Below are positions 8,297-15,597 of a stretch of DNA of 19,325 nucleotides, piece after piece. The stretch covers positions 1 through 19,325 of the forward strand of contig CAAELC010000020.1 in the NCBI GenBank assembly GCA_900756715.1. The letters run 5' to 3'. The notes beneath the pieces were generated by a model that worked only from the letters and a program-made list of their open reading frames with translations, did not search any database and was not told the DNA's origin. Origin of the DNA: an uncultured Oscillospiraceae bacterium. Lineage in GTDB: Bacteria; Bacillota; Clostridia; Oscillospirales; Oscillospiraceae. Position numbers and translations under genes: made by a program. Every line of letters starts with the position of its first letter. Position 1 is the first letter of the stretch.

Positions 8297-8954
8297 ATCA
8301 CTGGAAAATGCCCAACGGGGGCTGCTGGACTTCTTTTTCCCGCGGCACTGTCCCTTCTGCGGGAAGGTGGCGGGCAAGGGCCTTTTGTGCGACAGCTGCG
8401 AAAAGGGGCTGCCTTATACAGACGGGCATGCTGTAGAGGAAGGGACCTTTGGCCGGGCGGCCGCGCCGCTTTATTATGAAGGAGCGGTGCGTCAGGCTAT
8501 TCTGGACTATAAATTCAAGCGGAAGCTGGAAGGGCTGGATTGCTTCGGCAGGCTGATGGCCCAGTGCGCGGCGGAGGAATTTTCCGGTGAATTCGATGAG
8601 ATTACATGGGTTCCGGTGAGCCGGAAAAGACTGAAAAAGCGTGGCTTTGACCAGAGCAAAATGCTGGCGGCCTCCGTGTGCGTGGACTGGCATGTAAAGC
8701 CGCTGGAGACGCTGAAAAAGACGGTGGACAACCCTGCCCAATCCGGCATTGACAGCCCTGAGCAGCGGCGGGCCAATGTGCTGGGCGTGTACGAGGCGGT
8801 GCAGCCGGAGCGGTTTGCGGGGAAGCGGCTGCTGCTTGTGGACGATATTCGCACCACAGGCGCCACCCTGACCGAGTGCGCCAGGGTGCTGAAGGAGGCC
8901 GGGGCGGCAGAGGTGCTGTGCCTGACGCTGGCAGCAGCGAAAAAGGGAGACTGA
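8283..8954 (+). CDS. comF: ComF family phosphoribosyltransferase-like protein
   Basis: This 223-residue protein has the ComF/GntX layout. A zinc finger sits at C23/C26 and C36/C39 (HCPFCGKVAGKGLLCDSC), and a PRPP-loop fold ends in RLLLVDDIRTTGATLTEC (183-200). ComF proteins are needed for DNA uptake in competent bacteria and are thought to act on incoming single-stranded DNA with helicase and PriA partners. Many non-competent species keep the gene. The GTG at 8283 and the ATG at 8289 are both possible starts. GGGGAG ending near 8275 gives good spacing to the GTG, while the ATG is 13 bases away, so the GTG was kept with some doubt. The start overlaps the recD2 stop, implying translational coupling. 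Whether this organism takes up DNA cannot be judged from this window. Confidence 0.92.
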   Translation: MGMNKSLENAQRGLLDFFFPRHCPFCGKVAGKGLLCDSCEKGLPYTDGHAVEEGTFGRAAAPLYYEGAVRQAILDYKFKRKLEGLDCFGRLMAQCAAEEFSGEFDEITWVPVSRKRLKKRGFDQSKMLAASVCVDWHVKPLETLKKTVDNPAQSGIDSPEQRRANVLGVYEAVQPERFAGKRLLLVDDIRTTGATLTECARVLKEAGAAEVLCLTLAAAKKGD

Positions 8955-8955
8955 G

Positions 8956-9897
8956 ATGGAGAAACAGGCGCTGGGACAGGCAATATCATCCGTGGCGGCG
9001 TTCATACTGCTGGCACTGCCGGGCTATGTTTTTACAAGGAAAAAGTGGCTGACCGGGCGGCAGGTGGAGGGACTTTCTTCTGTGCTGGTGAACTATCTGT
9101 GGCCGGTGATGGTGCTGGATGCCATGGCCCGGACACAGCGCAGCGCAGAACTGGCAAAGCTGGCGGCCGGCGCCGGAGTGTGGGCGCTGGCCGTGATTCT
9201 GCTGGGCGGAGTGTGCGCATGGATCTGGACAAAAGCGGGCAAAATGAAGCAGGTGCCGGGGAACATTCTGGTGTTTGCGGCGGCCTTTGCAAACACGGGC
9301 CTTATCGGCATGCCTCTCATTCGTCTGCTGCTGGGGCAGGAGGCGCTGTTTCTGGCAGCTATTATGGAGGTGGTGAACGATGTTCTGATCTTCACGGTGG
9401 GAATCCTGCTGATTCAATCCGGCTGCGGGTGCAGGCGGCAGGCAGCGCTGGGAGGGCTGCTGTCTCCGGGACTGGGGGCGGTGGCTCTGGGGCTGCTGCT
9501 GTTTGCGTCGGGCCTGACGCTGCCGGGAGTGCTGCTGGATGTGCTTGACATGGCGGCGGCTGCTGCGGTCCCTATGGTGCTGTTTCTGGTGGGGGCCCAG
9601 CTGGGCGAAAGCGATTTGCCCGCCTTGCTGCGGGATGGCCGGGCGTGGGGCATGGCGGCGCTGCGGCTGGTATTGGTTCCGGGGCTGACGCTGCTTTTGT
9701 GGCGGCTGCTTGCAGGAGAGCTGACCGAGGCAGGGCAGACCATCGTGCTGCTGTCGGCCATGCCCAGCGGAACCTGCTGCGCGCTGTTTACCCGGCAGTA
9801 TGGCGGCGACTGGCAGCTGGCTACCCGGTGCGTCATGCTCAGCACATTGCTGTGCGCGGCGACAGTGCCGCTGTGGCTGATGGTGACGATTCTGTAA
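8956..9897 (+). CDS. AEC (auxin efflux carrier) family permease
   Basis: This 313-residue, very hydrophobic protein has about ten membrane segments arranged as two bundles around a hydrophilic linker, as in the AEC/malonate-type carrier family. The family signature NTGLIGMPLIR lies near residues 113-123 (FAAAFANTGLIGMP), and the second half has VPMVLFLVGAQLGE (about 210-223) and SAMPSGTCCALF (about 268-279). Such carriers move organic acids or amino-acid-like anions, but the substrate cannot be predicted. AAGGGAGA lies just before the ATG, which starts 1 base after the comF stop. This is the last gene of the long plus-strand run. No T-tract terminator is evident before the mreB promoter about 40 bases downstream. 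Confidence 0.9.
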   Translation: MEKQALGQAISSVAAFILLALPGYVFTRKKWLTGRQVEGLSSVLVNYLWPVMVLDAMARTQRSAELAKLAAGAGVWALAVILLGGVCAWIWTKAGKMKQVPGNILVFAAAFANTGLIGMPLIRLLLGQEALFLAAIMEVVNDVLIFTVGILLIQSGCGCRRQAALGGLLSPGLGAVALGLLLFASGLTLPGVLLDVLDMAAAAAVPMVLFLVGAQLGESDLPALLRDGRAWGMAALRLVLVPGLTLLLWRLLAGELTEAGQTIVLLSAMPSGTCCALFTRQYGGDWQLATRCVMLSTLLCAATVPLWLMVTIL

Positions 9898-9935
9898 ACA
9901 AATGGTTACAGGATAAAAAAACGGCCTTTAACCAC

Positions 9936-9964
9936 TTGCAAAACGGCGGCATTGTATATATAAT
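9936..9964 (+). promoter_or_regulatory. Sigma-A promoter for mreB
   Basis: The -35 TTGCAA (9936-9941) and a perfect -10 TATAAT (9959-9964) are separated by the ideal 17 bases. The region is AT-rich in contrast to the surrounding genes. Predicted transcription starts near 9971, giving a leader of about 70 bases before the mreB ATG at 10040. Confidence 0.85.
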
Positions 9965-9982
9965 TAAAAATCAGGTAAGAAT

Positions 9983-10005
9983 CGGCACACATCTATTTTG
10001 TGCCG
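9983..10005 (+). other. Hairpin in the mreB 5' leader
   Basis: CGGCACA (9983-9989) pairs perfectly with TGTGCCG (9999-10005) around a 9-base loop. It lies between the predicted transcription start and the ribosome binding site. No T-tract follows, so it is not a terminator. A role in mRNA stability or regulation is possible but unsupported. Confidence 0.5.
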
Positions 10006-10039
10006 CGACCATATTTCTAAACAGATGAGGTGCAAAGTT

Positions 10040-11071
10040 ATGTGTGCTTTGGCAAAGGATATTGGCATTGATCTGGGTACGGCCTCCGTGCTGGTCTATA
10101 TCAAGGGCAAGGGCGTTGTGCTCAACGAGCCGTCGGTGGTGGCCATCGACAAAAATACCGGAAAGCTTCTGAAGGTGGGTGCAGACGCGCAGGCCATGCT
10201 GGGCCGCACGCCCGGCAACATTGTTGCCATCCGCCCCCTGCGGGAAGGCGTTATCTCCGACTATGACATGACGGAGCGGATGCTCAAGGAGTTTATCCAC
10301 AAGGTGTCCGGCGGCTTCCATTTCTTCAAGCCCCGGGTTATCATCTGTGTGCCCTCCGGCATTACAGAGGTGGAGGAGCGTGCCGTGGTAGACGCCGGTA
10401 TTCAGGCGGGCGCCCGGCGGGTATATCTGATTGAGGAGCCGGTGGCGGCCGCCATCGGCGCGGGAATCGACATCACCCAGCCCGACGGACACATGGTGGT
10501 GGATATTGGCGGCGGCACCAGCGACATTGCGGTTATCAGCCTGTCCGGCGTGGTGGAGTCTGCCTCCATCAAGGTGGCCGGCGACCAGTTCAATGAGTCC
10601 ATCGTGAAGTATATGCGCCGCAAGCACAACATCCTCATCGGCGAGCGCACGGCAGAACAGATGAAGATGCAGATCGGCTGTGTGTACCCGTCGGAGGAGG
10701 AGGCTACCATTGACATCAAGGGCCGCTGCCTGATGACCGGCCTGCCCAAGACCATCACCGTGACCTCTACCGAGATGCTGGAGGCCTTTGAAGAACCGGT
10801 GGAGCGCATTCTGGAGGCCATTCACAGCGTGCTGGAGCGTACTCCCCCTGAGTTGGTGGGCGACATCTCCAATAACGGCATCGTTATGACCGGCGGCGGC
10901 AGCCTTATCAAGGGCTTTGACAAGCTGATTACTGCCCGCACCGGTATCCACACCATGGTGGCGGAGGATGCCATCTCCTGCGTGGCCGAGGGCACCGGCA
11001 AGAGTCTGGATTCCCTGAACGATATGCAGGACGGCACGGTGAACCTGTCCCGCAGAAGACAGATGAACTGA
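10040..11071 (+). CDS. mreB: MreB-family rod-shape actin homologue
   Basis: This 343-residue bacterial actin forms membrane-bound filaments that guide the elongasome and cell-wall synthesis. The ATP-binding motifs are intact: phosphate-1 DIGIDLGTASVLVY near residues 7-20, the connecting RVIICVPSGITEVEERAV, the EEPVAAAIGAG helix, phosphate-2 MVVDIGGGTSDIAV and the adenosine motif IVMTGGGSLIKGF. The ATG at 10040 is preceded by GAGGTG with 7-base spacing and gives the family's normal length. The frame remains open upstream to 9998, but that segment (MCRDHISKQMRCKV) has no family similarity and overlaps the leader. The gene is alone, with its own promoter and terminator and no mreC/mreD, so it may be an Mbl-like or second MreB paralogue rather than the mreBCD copy. 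Confidence 0.95.
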   Translation: MCALAKDIGIDLGTASVLVYIKGKGVVLNEPSVVAIDKNTGKLLKVGADAQAMLGRTPGNIVAIRPLREGVISDYDMTERMLKEFIHKVSGGFHFFKPRVIICVPSGITEVEERAVVDAGIQAGARRVYLIEEPVAAAIGAGIDITQPDGHMVVDIGGGTSDIAVISLSGVVESASIKVAGDQFNESIVKYMRRKHNILIGERTAEQMKMQIGCVYPSEEEATIDIKGRCLMTGLPKTITVTSTEMLEAFEEPVERILEAIHSVLERTPPELVGDISNNGIVMTGGGSLIKGFDKLITARTGIHTMVAEDAISCVAEGTGKSLDSLNDMQDGTVNLSRRRQMN

Positions 11072-11078
11072 AAACTGA

Positions 11079-11112
11079 AACGGCGGGAGAGGAACATCTC
11101 CCGCCGTTTTTT
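11079..11112 (+). terminator. Rho-independent terminator of mreB
   Basis: AACGGCGGGAGA (11079-11090) pairs with TCTCCCGCCGTT around a GGAACA loop (11091-11096) and runs into six T residues. This is a textbook intrinsic terminator 8 bases after the mreB stop. Confidence 0.95.
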
Positions 11113-11134
11113 CGCCTTTCACGAAAAAAAGTGA

Positions 11135-11163
11135 TTGTTTTTTCTCCGAAGCTGAGATATAAT
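11135..11163 (+). promoter_or_regulatory. Sigma-A promoter for the aminotransferase unit
   Basis: TTGTTT (11135-11140) and TATAAT (11158-11163) are 17 bases apart. It begins directly after the mreB terminator. The bases around and after the -10 (ATATAATTAAAAA) are the same as at the mreB promoter. The predicted leader is about 80 bases. Confidence 0.8.
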
Positions 11164-11208
11164 TAAAAAATATTCTGCTTCCGTCCTGCAAATGCGGCAG
11201 CAGAAAAG

Positions 11209-11226
11209 GCCCGGCGCAGTCCGGGC
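11209..11226 (+). other. Leader hairpin upstream of the aminotransferase
   Basis: GCCCGG (11209-11214) and CCGGGC (11221-11226) form a short perfect stem with a 6-base loop about 10 bases upstream of the AAAGGAGG. There is no T-tract and no recognisable riboswitch class. Confidence 0.4.
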
Positions 11227-11250
11227 AATATACTCAAAGGAGGAAGAGTT

Positions 11251-12441
11251 ATGCGGTTTTCCAGCAAAGTAGAGAAGTGCGGGCTGTCCCCTATGCGGCA
11301 GTTCCATCCTTATGCGGTGGCAGCCGCAGCAAAGGGCAGGAAGATATATCACCTGAATATCGGCCAGCCGGACGTTGCAACGCCCCAGGCTTTCTTTGAC
11401 GCAGTGAAAAATTTTGACCAGCCGGTCGTGGCCTATGCCCCTTCCGCCGGTGTTCCTGAGCTGATCCGGGCCATTCAGAAGTATTATGCCGACCTGAATA
11501 TGCACTTTGACGAGGAGGATATTCTCATCACCAACGGCGGCTCCGAAGCGTTGCAGATCGTGATGAACTGCATTTTGGATGACGGGGACGAAATTCTCAT
11601 TCCCGAGCCCTTTTATCCCAATTACCATACCATGGCCGCTACCTGCGGGGCGGTGATCCACCCGGTGCATACCAAGCCGGAGGAGGGGTATTTCTACGCT
11701 GACCGCCAGCGCATTGAGGCGGAGATCAACGAAAAAACCCGGGCCATTCTGGTGACCAATCCCGGCAATCCCACCGGCACCGTGCTGACGCCAGAGGAAA
11801 TGCGCATGATGGTGGACATCGCCAAGGAGCACAACCTGTTTATCATCGGCGACGAGGCCTATCGGGAGTTTGTTTACGCGGGTGAGCCGCTGCAGTCGCT
11901 GGGTGAATTTGAAGATGCTGCGGAAAATGTGATCGTTATCGACACGGTGAGCAAGCGGTTTTCTGCATGCGGAGCCCGGGTGGGCTGCATCCTGTCCCGC
12001 AACAAGGAGCTGATGGCCCACACCATGAAATATGCCCAGTGCCGCCTGTGCGTGGCCACGCTGGAGCAATTGGCCGCCGCCCAGCTGTATCGGGTGGGGC
12101 CGGAGTATTTTGCCGCCGTTCGCGACGAGTACAAGCGCCGCCGGGACACGGTGGTGCGCAAGCTGAAGGAGATTCCGGGCGTGATTTGCGAGTGCCCCAA
12201 GGGTGCGTTTTACCTGATGGCGGCGCTGCCCGTGGACGATGCGGAGAAATTCCAGATCTGGCTGCTGGAGCATTTCGAGGATCACGGTGACACGGTGATG
12301 TTTGCGCCCGGCGTGGGCTTTTACGGAACCCCCGGCAAGGGGAAAAACGAAATTCGCATTGCCTATGTGCTGCAGCAGGAGAAGCTGGAGCGGGCCATGG
12401 ATCTTTTGCGGCTGGGCATCGAGGCTTATAACAACAGATAA
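11251..12441 (+). CDS. PLP-dependent class I/II aminotransferase
   Basis: This 396-residue enzyme is a fold-type-I, aspartate-aminotransferase-like transaminase in the cytoplasm. The N-terminal ...IYHLNIGQPDVATP (about 32-45) is the substrate-arm region. ITNGGSEALQIVM (93-105) is the PLP phosphate-binding segment. VTNPGNPTGTVLT (168-180) carries the conserved asparagine, and IIGDEAYREFVY (198-209) carries the aspartate that contacts the pyridine nitrogen. The Schiff-base lysine is K235 in DTVSKRFSACGARVGC. The C-terminus has ...NEIRIAYVL, with the arginine expected to bind the substrate carboxylate. Amino-donor specificity cannot be read from sequence, and context gives no biosynthetic partners. 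AAAGGAGG lies 7 bases before the ATG. Codon use resembles that of mreB. Confidence 0.93.
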   Translation: MRFSSKVEKCGLSPMRQFHPYAVAAAAKGRKIYHLNIGQPDVATPQAFFDAVKNFDQPVVAYAPSAGVPELIRAIQKYYADLNMHFDEEDILITNGGSEALQIVMNCILDDGDEILIPEPFYPNYHTMAATCGAVIHPVHTKPEEGYFYADRQRIEAEINEKTRAILVTNPGNPTGTVLTPEEMRMMVDIAKEHNLFIIGDEAYREFVYAGEPLQSLGEFEDAAENVIVIDTVSKRFSACGARVGCILSRNKELMAHTMKYAQCRLCVATLEQLAAAQLYRVGPEYFAAVRDEYKRRRDTVVRKLKEIPGVICECPKGAFYLMAALPVDDAEKFQIWLLEHFEDHGDTVMFAPGVGFYGTPGKGKNEIRIAYVLQQEKLERAMDLLRLGIEAYNNR

Positions 12442-12446
12442 TCAGA

Positions 12447-12484
12447 CAGACACAGCCGGAGCAGCACACTGCCCCGGCTGTCTG
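12447..12484 (+). other. Intergenic hairpin between aminotransferase and DUF2461 genes
   Basis: AGCCGG (12454-12459) pairs with CCGGCT (12474-12479), and after a 2-base bulge CAGAC (12447-12451) pairs with GTCTG (12480-12484). No T-tract follows, and AAGGAGG of the next gene starts 7 bases later. It may slow or partly terminate transcription, but it is not a canonical terminator. Confidence 0.45.
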
Positions 12485-12502
12485 TGACAGAAGGAGGACA
12501 CC

Positions 12503-13195
12503 ATGTTTCAGGGATATACGCAGGAAACGGTGGATTTTATGTGGGGCATCCGCTTTAACAATGAGCGGGGCTGGTTCATGGAGCACAAGCAGGACTATCA
12601 GCAGCATTTGCTGGAGCCTACCCGGGCGCTGGGAGAGGCGGTATACGAAGGATTGCAGGAGATGCTGCCGCATGAGCCGCTTATGCTGAAGGTCAGCCGC
12701 ATTTATCGGGATGCCCGGCGGCTGCATGGCCGCGGCCCGTATAAGGATCATCTGTGGTTTTGCGTGCGCACCGGGGACGAGGACTGGACAGGGCGGCCTA
12801 CCTTCTATTTTGAGATTGCTCCGGAGTATTACAGCTATGGGATGGGCTTCTGGAGTCCACGGGCCGATCTGATGGCCCGCTTCCGCCGCCAGCTGGACCA
12901 GCGGCCGGAAGAATTTTCCCGGCTGGTGCGGCGCTTTGACCGGCAGGAGGTTTTCAGCCTGACCGGGCCGGAATATGCACGCAGCAAGGGGCAGACAACG
13001 GAGCTTTTACGGCCGTGGTATCAGAAAAAGTCCCTGTCGCTGCAATTTGAGGCACCACTGGATGAGCGCATTTTCAGCCCCGCTCTGGCGGAAGAAATTG
13101 TGGAGCAGATGAAGCAGCTGGTTCCTTTTTACCGGTATTTTGCGGCGCTGTGCGCATCTGACGGGAACCCGAATCGGGAGGCGCTGGATGGATAA
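12503..13195 (+). CDS. DUF2461 family protein
   Basis: This 230-residue protein matches the DUF2461 (TIGR02453-type) family, whose function is unknown. The typical opening is ETVDFMWGIRFNNERGWFMEHKQDYQQHLLEP (about 9-40), in which the NN-x-R-x-WF element is characteristic. It is followed by KVSRIYRDARRLHGRGPYKDHLWFCVR (about 62-88) and the beta-rich TFYFEIAPEYYSYGMGFWSP. No membrane segment is present. AAGGAGG lies 5 bases before the ATG. The last 8 bases overlap the start of the downstream MscS-type channel gene, so the two products are made together. A functional tie to osmotic stress is only contextual. Confidence 0.9.
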   Translation: MFQGYTQETVDFMWGIRFNNERGWFMEHKQDYQQHLLEPTRALGEAVYEGLQEMLPHEPLMLKVSRIYRDARRLHGRGPYKDHLWFCVRTGDEDWTGRPTFYFEIAPEYYSYGMGFWSPRADLMARFRRQLDQRPEEFSRLVRRFDRQEVFSLTGPEYARSKGQTTELLRPWYQKKSLSLQFEAPLDERIFSPALAEEIVEQMKQLVPFYRYFAALCASDGNPNREALDG

Positions 13196-13985
13196 GATTG
13201 TGGCCTATTTTCTGTCACCCCGGTTTATCTGGAGCATGCTGGTGGCGGTGCTGTGCTTTGTTGTGTGGTGCATGGTGCGTCGCGCGGCCAGACAGTATCT
13301 GAAAAAGCTGCCCCGGGGCAACCGGGAGGATGGCCGGAGAGAGACTTATTTCCGCCTGGGCATCAACGGACTGAAGGTGGTGCTGGCAGCCACAGCGCTG
13401 GTGATTATCCTGCAAGTACACGGTGTGAATGTAACATCGCTGGTGGCAGGCTTTGGCGTTGTGGGCGTGGTGGTAGGTCTGGCCATGCAGGATGTACTGA
13501 AGGACCTGATTATGGGCTTTAACATTCTGTCAAACGGCTTTTTCATGGTGGGAGACACCGTGCAGTATGGCACCGTGCGGGGCGTGGTCACGGACTTTAC
13601 CATGCGCGCCACCCGCATTCAGGACATTACCAACGGGAATATCCTTACGGTCTGCAACCGGAACATCTCTGAGATTATCCGCCTGCCGGATTGGACGATT
13701 GTCACCGTGCCAGCGGCCTACGAGGATGACCAGAAGCAGGTGCGCCGGGCGCTGGAAGCGGCCTGCCGGGATATGGAGGGGCAGCCGGAATTGCAGGAAT
13801 GCTGCCTGCTGGGTCTCAGCGAATTTGGAGACTCCGCCATAAATTACATCATTCGCCTGTCGGCTCCTGCGCCCCGTCAGGCAGCGCTGCGCCGGGTACT
13901 TCTGGAGCGGGTGCGCCTGCGGTATGAGGAGGAGGGACTCAGCATTCCTTATCCGCAGATGGATGTGCATGTAAAGGAAAAATAA
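13188..13985 (+). CDS. MscS-type small-conductance mechanosensitive channel
   Basis: This 265-residue membrane protein releases small solutes during osmotic downshock. Membrane segments are about 12-30 (FIWSMLVAVLCFVVWCMV), 60-78 (NGLKVVLAATALVIILQV) and the pore helix region 82-115. That region contains the glycine/alanine-rich VAGFGVVGVVVGLAMQDVLK, typical of MscS TM3. The cytoplasmic beta domain follows, with FFMVGDTVQYGTVRGVVTDFTMRATRI and GNILTVCNRNI, then a C-terminal alpha/beta region. The ATG at 13188 overlaps the DUF2461 stop. The frame extends upstream to 13140, but that piece lies inside the previous gene and adds no recognisable sequence. The length suits the short MscS/YkuT-like members. 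Confidence 0.93.
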   Translation: MDKIVAYFLSPRFIWSMLVAVLCFVVWCMVRRAARQYLKKLPRGNREDGRRETYFRLGINGLKVVLAATALVIILQVHGVNVTSLVAGFGVVGVVVGLAMQDVLKDLIMGFNILSNGFFMVGDTVQYGTVRGVVTDFTMRATRIQDITNGNILTVCNRNISEIIRLPDWTIVTVPAAYEDDQKQVRRALEAACRDMEGQPELQECCLLGLSEFGDSAINYIIRLSAPAPRQAALRRVLLERVRLRYEEEGLSIPYPQMDVHVKEK

Positions 13986-13987
13986 TG

Positions 13988-14030
13988 CAGCAGGCTGCCG
14001 CAAAATTTTCTGCGGCAGCCTGCTGTTTCG
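13988..14030 (+). terminator. Terminator hairpin after the MscS-type gene
   Basis: CAGCAGGCTGCCGCA (13988-14002) and TGCGGCAGCCTGCTG (14011-14025) make a 15-bp perfect stem with an 8-base loop, followed by TTTCG. The opposite strand would also run into a T-rich stretch, so it could work in both directions. Confidence 0.85.
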
Positions 14031-14053
14031 TTGCCGGGACAGGGACAACGAAA
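14026..14053. repeat. Perfect 8-bp inverted repeat upstream of the lone phage-type gene
   Basis: TTTCGTTG (14026-14033) and CAACGAAA (14046-14053) are inverted copies separated by 12 bases and start immediately where the preceding terminator stem ends. It could be an operator for the following gene or an extension of the terminator structure. No -35/-10 pair is convincing here. Confidence 0.45.
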
Positions 14054-14091
14054 GCCGGTTTTCGCGCTGTAGATACAGGGGAGGGAGAAAA

Positions 14092-14343
14092 ATGACAGAG
14101 ACGATTCTGGCGGCCCTGATTACCGGAGGGCTGTCCCTGCTGGGGGTGCTGGCGGCGGGGAACCGCAGCGCGCGGGCCATGGAAGCACGGATGGAGAAGG
14201 CACAGGCGGTGACCGACACCAAGCTGGAGGAACTGACCAGAGAGGTGCGGATACACAATAACTTTGCCATGCGGGTGCCGGTGCTGGAGGAGCAGCTGAA
14301 GGCGGCGGAGCGCCGTATCAGCCAGCTGGAACACAGGGGATGA
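14092..14343 (+). CDS. Small phage lysis-cassette-type membrane/coiled-coil protein
   Basis: This 83-residue protein has one N-terminal hydrophobic segment (ILAALITGGLSLLGVLAAG, about 5-23). After it comes a helical, heptad-like tail with TDTKLEELTREVRIHNNFAMRVPVLEEQLKAAERRISQLEH. The layout of membrane anchor, LTREV-x-HNNFA-x-R-x-PVLEEQ and coiled coil closely resembles small proteins that sit next to holins and endolysins in Firmicutes prophages. This similarity is from memory, not a search. GGGGAGG lies 7 bases before the ATG. No holin, endolysin, tail or integrase gene is nearby, so it is either a prophage remnant or a gene adopted by the host. Its stop overlaps the left arm of a strong hairpin. 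Confidence 0.75.
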   Translation: MTETILAALITGGLSLLGVLAAGNRSARAMEARMEKAQAVTDTKLEELTREVRIHNNFAMRVPVLEEQLKAAERRISQLEHRG

Positions 14344-14380
14344 ATCAAGGGCGGAAACGAAAAGCTTCCGCCCTTGATTC
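14342..14380. terminator. Strong hairpin at the convergent junction
   Basis: GAATCAAGGGCGGAA (14342-14356) and TTCCGCCCTTGATTC (14366-14380) form a 15-bp perfect stem with a 9-base loop between the plus-strand small gene and the minus-strand dehydrogenase. Neither side has a clear T-tract, so termination efficiency is uncertain. The position suggests a shared bidirectional terminator. Confidence 0.7.
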
Positions 14381-14406
14381 TGCGAAAAAATTTGTATGCG
14401 GCGGAG

Positions 14407-15597
14407 TCAAAGCATGACCTGCCGGAGAATGTGGGTGAACCGGGCCTGATCGTAAATTACCGGCACCGGATACAGGGGGTTGGCCTCTGCCTCAGCCCAG
14501 CGTGCCAGCCGGGGAAGGTCCTCTTCCCGGATGCAATCGAAGCCGTCGGGCAGGGAAAAACGGCGGTTCATAGCCCTGAGGGCGGCAATGAAGGCCCGGG
14601 CCTGCGCCGCCTCGTCCCCGGCAGAGGGCAGCCCGGCGGCCCGGGCCAGCTGGGCCAGCCGGGGATAGACGGCGGAGCCGTAATCCGCCAGCACCGGCGG
14701 CAGCAGCACGGCGCAGGCCATGCCGTGGGGAATGCCGTACAGCCCGCCCAAAGCGTGGGCCAACGCATGCACATTGCCCACCCCGGCCCGGGTGAAGGCG
14801 AAGCCCGCCTGATAGGAGGCTGTGAGCAGCGCCTGCCGGGCGGCCAAATCTGAGCCATCGGAAAAGGCGCGGGGGAGAAAACGGAAAATGGCCTGAACGG
14901 CTTCCTGCGCCAGACGGCGGGTTTCGTGGGTGTTATACAGGCGATTGGTATAGGCCTCCACCGCATGGGTCATGGCGTCCATGCCGGTGCAGGCAGTGAT
15001 CCGGGGCGGCAGGGACAGGGATAGCTCCGGGTCCAGCACGGCAAAACGGGGAATCAGACACAAATCTTCGATGGCGTACTTGTGATGCTCCTGATCGGTA
15101 ATAACGGCGGCAATGGTGGTTTCTGAGCCGGTACCCGCAGTGGTGGGCACCGCCACAAACGGGACGGTGGGGCGGCGTATCTTCAAAACACCGCGCAGCC
15201 GACTCAGCGTGCGGCGGGGGCGGGCAAGCCGCGCCGCTGTGGCCTTGGCTGCGTCTATGGGGGAGCCGCCGCCCACGGCCACCAGACTGTCGCAGCCGGT
15301 GCGGCGGAACAGAAGCACCATTTCCTCCACCACATCGACGGTTGGATTGGCAGGCACGGAGGAGAAAAGTGTGTAGGCGGGCAGACGAGCCGCCATGGCG
15401 CAAAAAGCGGGGGCGGCGGCTTGCCGGGGGCTGGCCACCAGCAGAGGGTGTGCTGCGCCGCAGGAGGCCAGCAGCTGCGGCACCTGAGACAGAGTGCCGG
15501 GACCGGAGAGACATTCCGGCTTTCGCCAGGGGAGAAGCCGCGCTCCGGCGGCAAATCCCAGCTGAAACAGGCGGCAGTAGAGAGCTTGCAGAGTCAT
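14407..15597 (-). CDS. Iron-containing (group III) alcohol dehydrogenase
   Basis: This 396-residue NAD(P)-dependent dehydrogenase belongs to the Fe-ADH superfamily. The N-terminal dinucleotide-binding half contains VAVGGGSPIDAAKA (107-119), and PTTAGTGSETT (151-161) follows. The C-terminal helical half holds the metal ligands as D207 and H211 in GMDAMTHAVEAY, H281 in NVHALAHALGG and H291 in GIPHGMACAVLLP. The extended opening LFQLGFAAGARLLPWRKPECLSG resembles a subgroup of Clostridia Fe-ADHs. Substrate alcohol or aldehyde cannot be assigned. GTGAGG lies 7 bases before the ATG. It is 165 bases downstream of the IclR-type regulator on the same strand and probably belongs to its transcript or regulon. 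Confidence 0.94.
   Translation of the reverse strand: MTLQALYCRLFQLGFAAGARLLPWRKPECLSGPGTLSQVPQLLASCGAAHPLLVASPRQAAAPAFCAMAARLPAYTLFSSVPANPTVDVVEEMVLLFRRTGCDSLVAVGGGSPIDAAKATAARLARPRRTLSRLRGVLKIRRPTVPFVAVPTTAGTGSETTIAAVITDQEHHKYAIEDLCLIPRFAVLDPELSLSLPPRITACTGMDAMTHAVEAYTNRLYNTHETRRLAQEAVQAIFRFLPRAFSDGSDLAARQALLTASYQAGFAFTRAGVGNVHALAHALGGLYGIPHGMACAVLLPPVLADYGSAVYPRLAQLARAAGLPSAGDEAAQARAFIAALRAMNRRFSLPDGFDCIREEDLPRLARWAEAEANPLYPVPVIYDQARFTHILRQVML

Noticed and set aside
12447..12484. Intrinsic terminator after the aminotransferase
   Set aside because: The stem has a bulge and no T-tract follows, so it is listed only as a hairpin.
13986..14406. Prophage or insertion element around the small phage-type gene
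   Set aside because: There are no other phage genes, no transposase and no direct repeats flanking the segment. The hairpins look like terminators of neighbouring genes.
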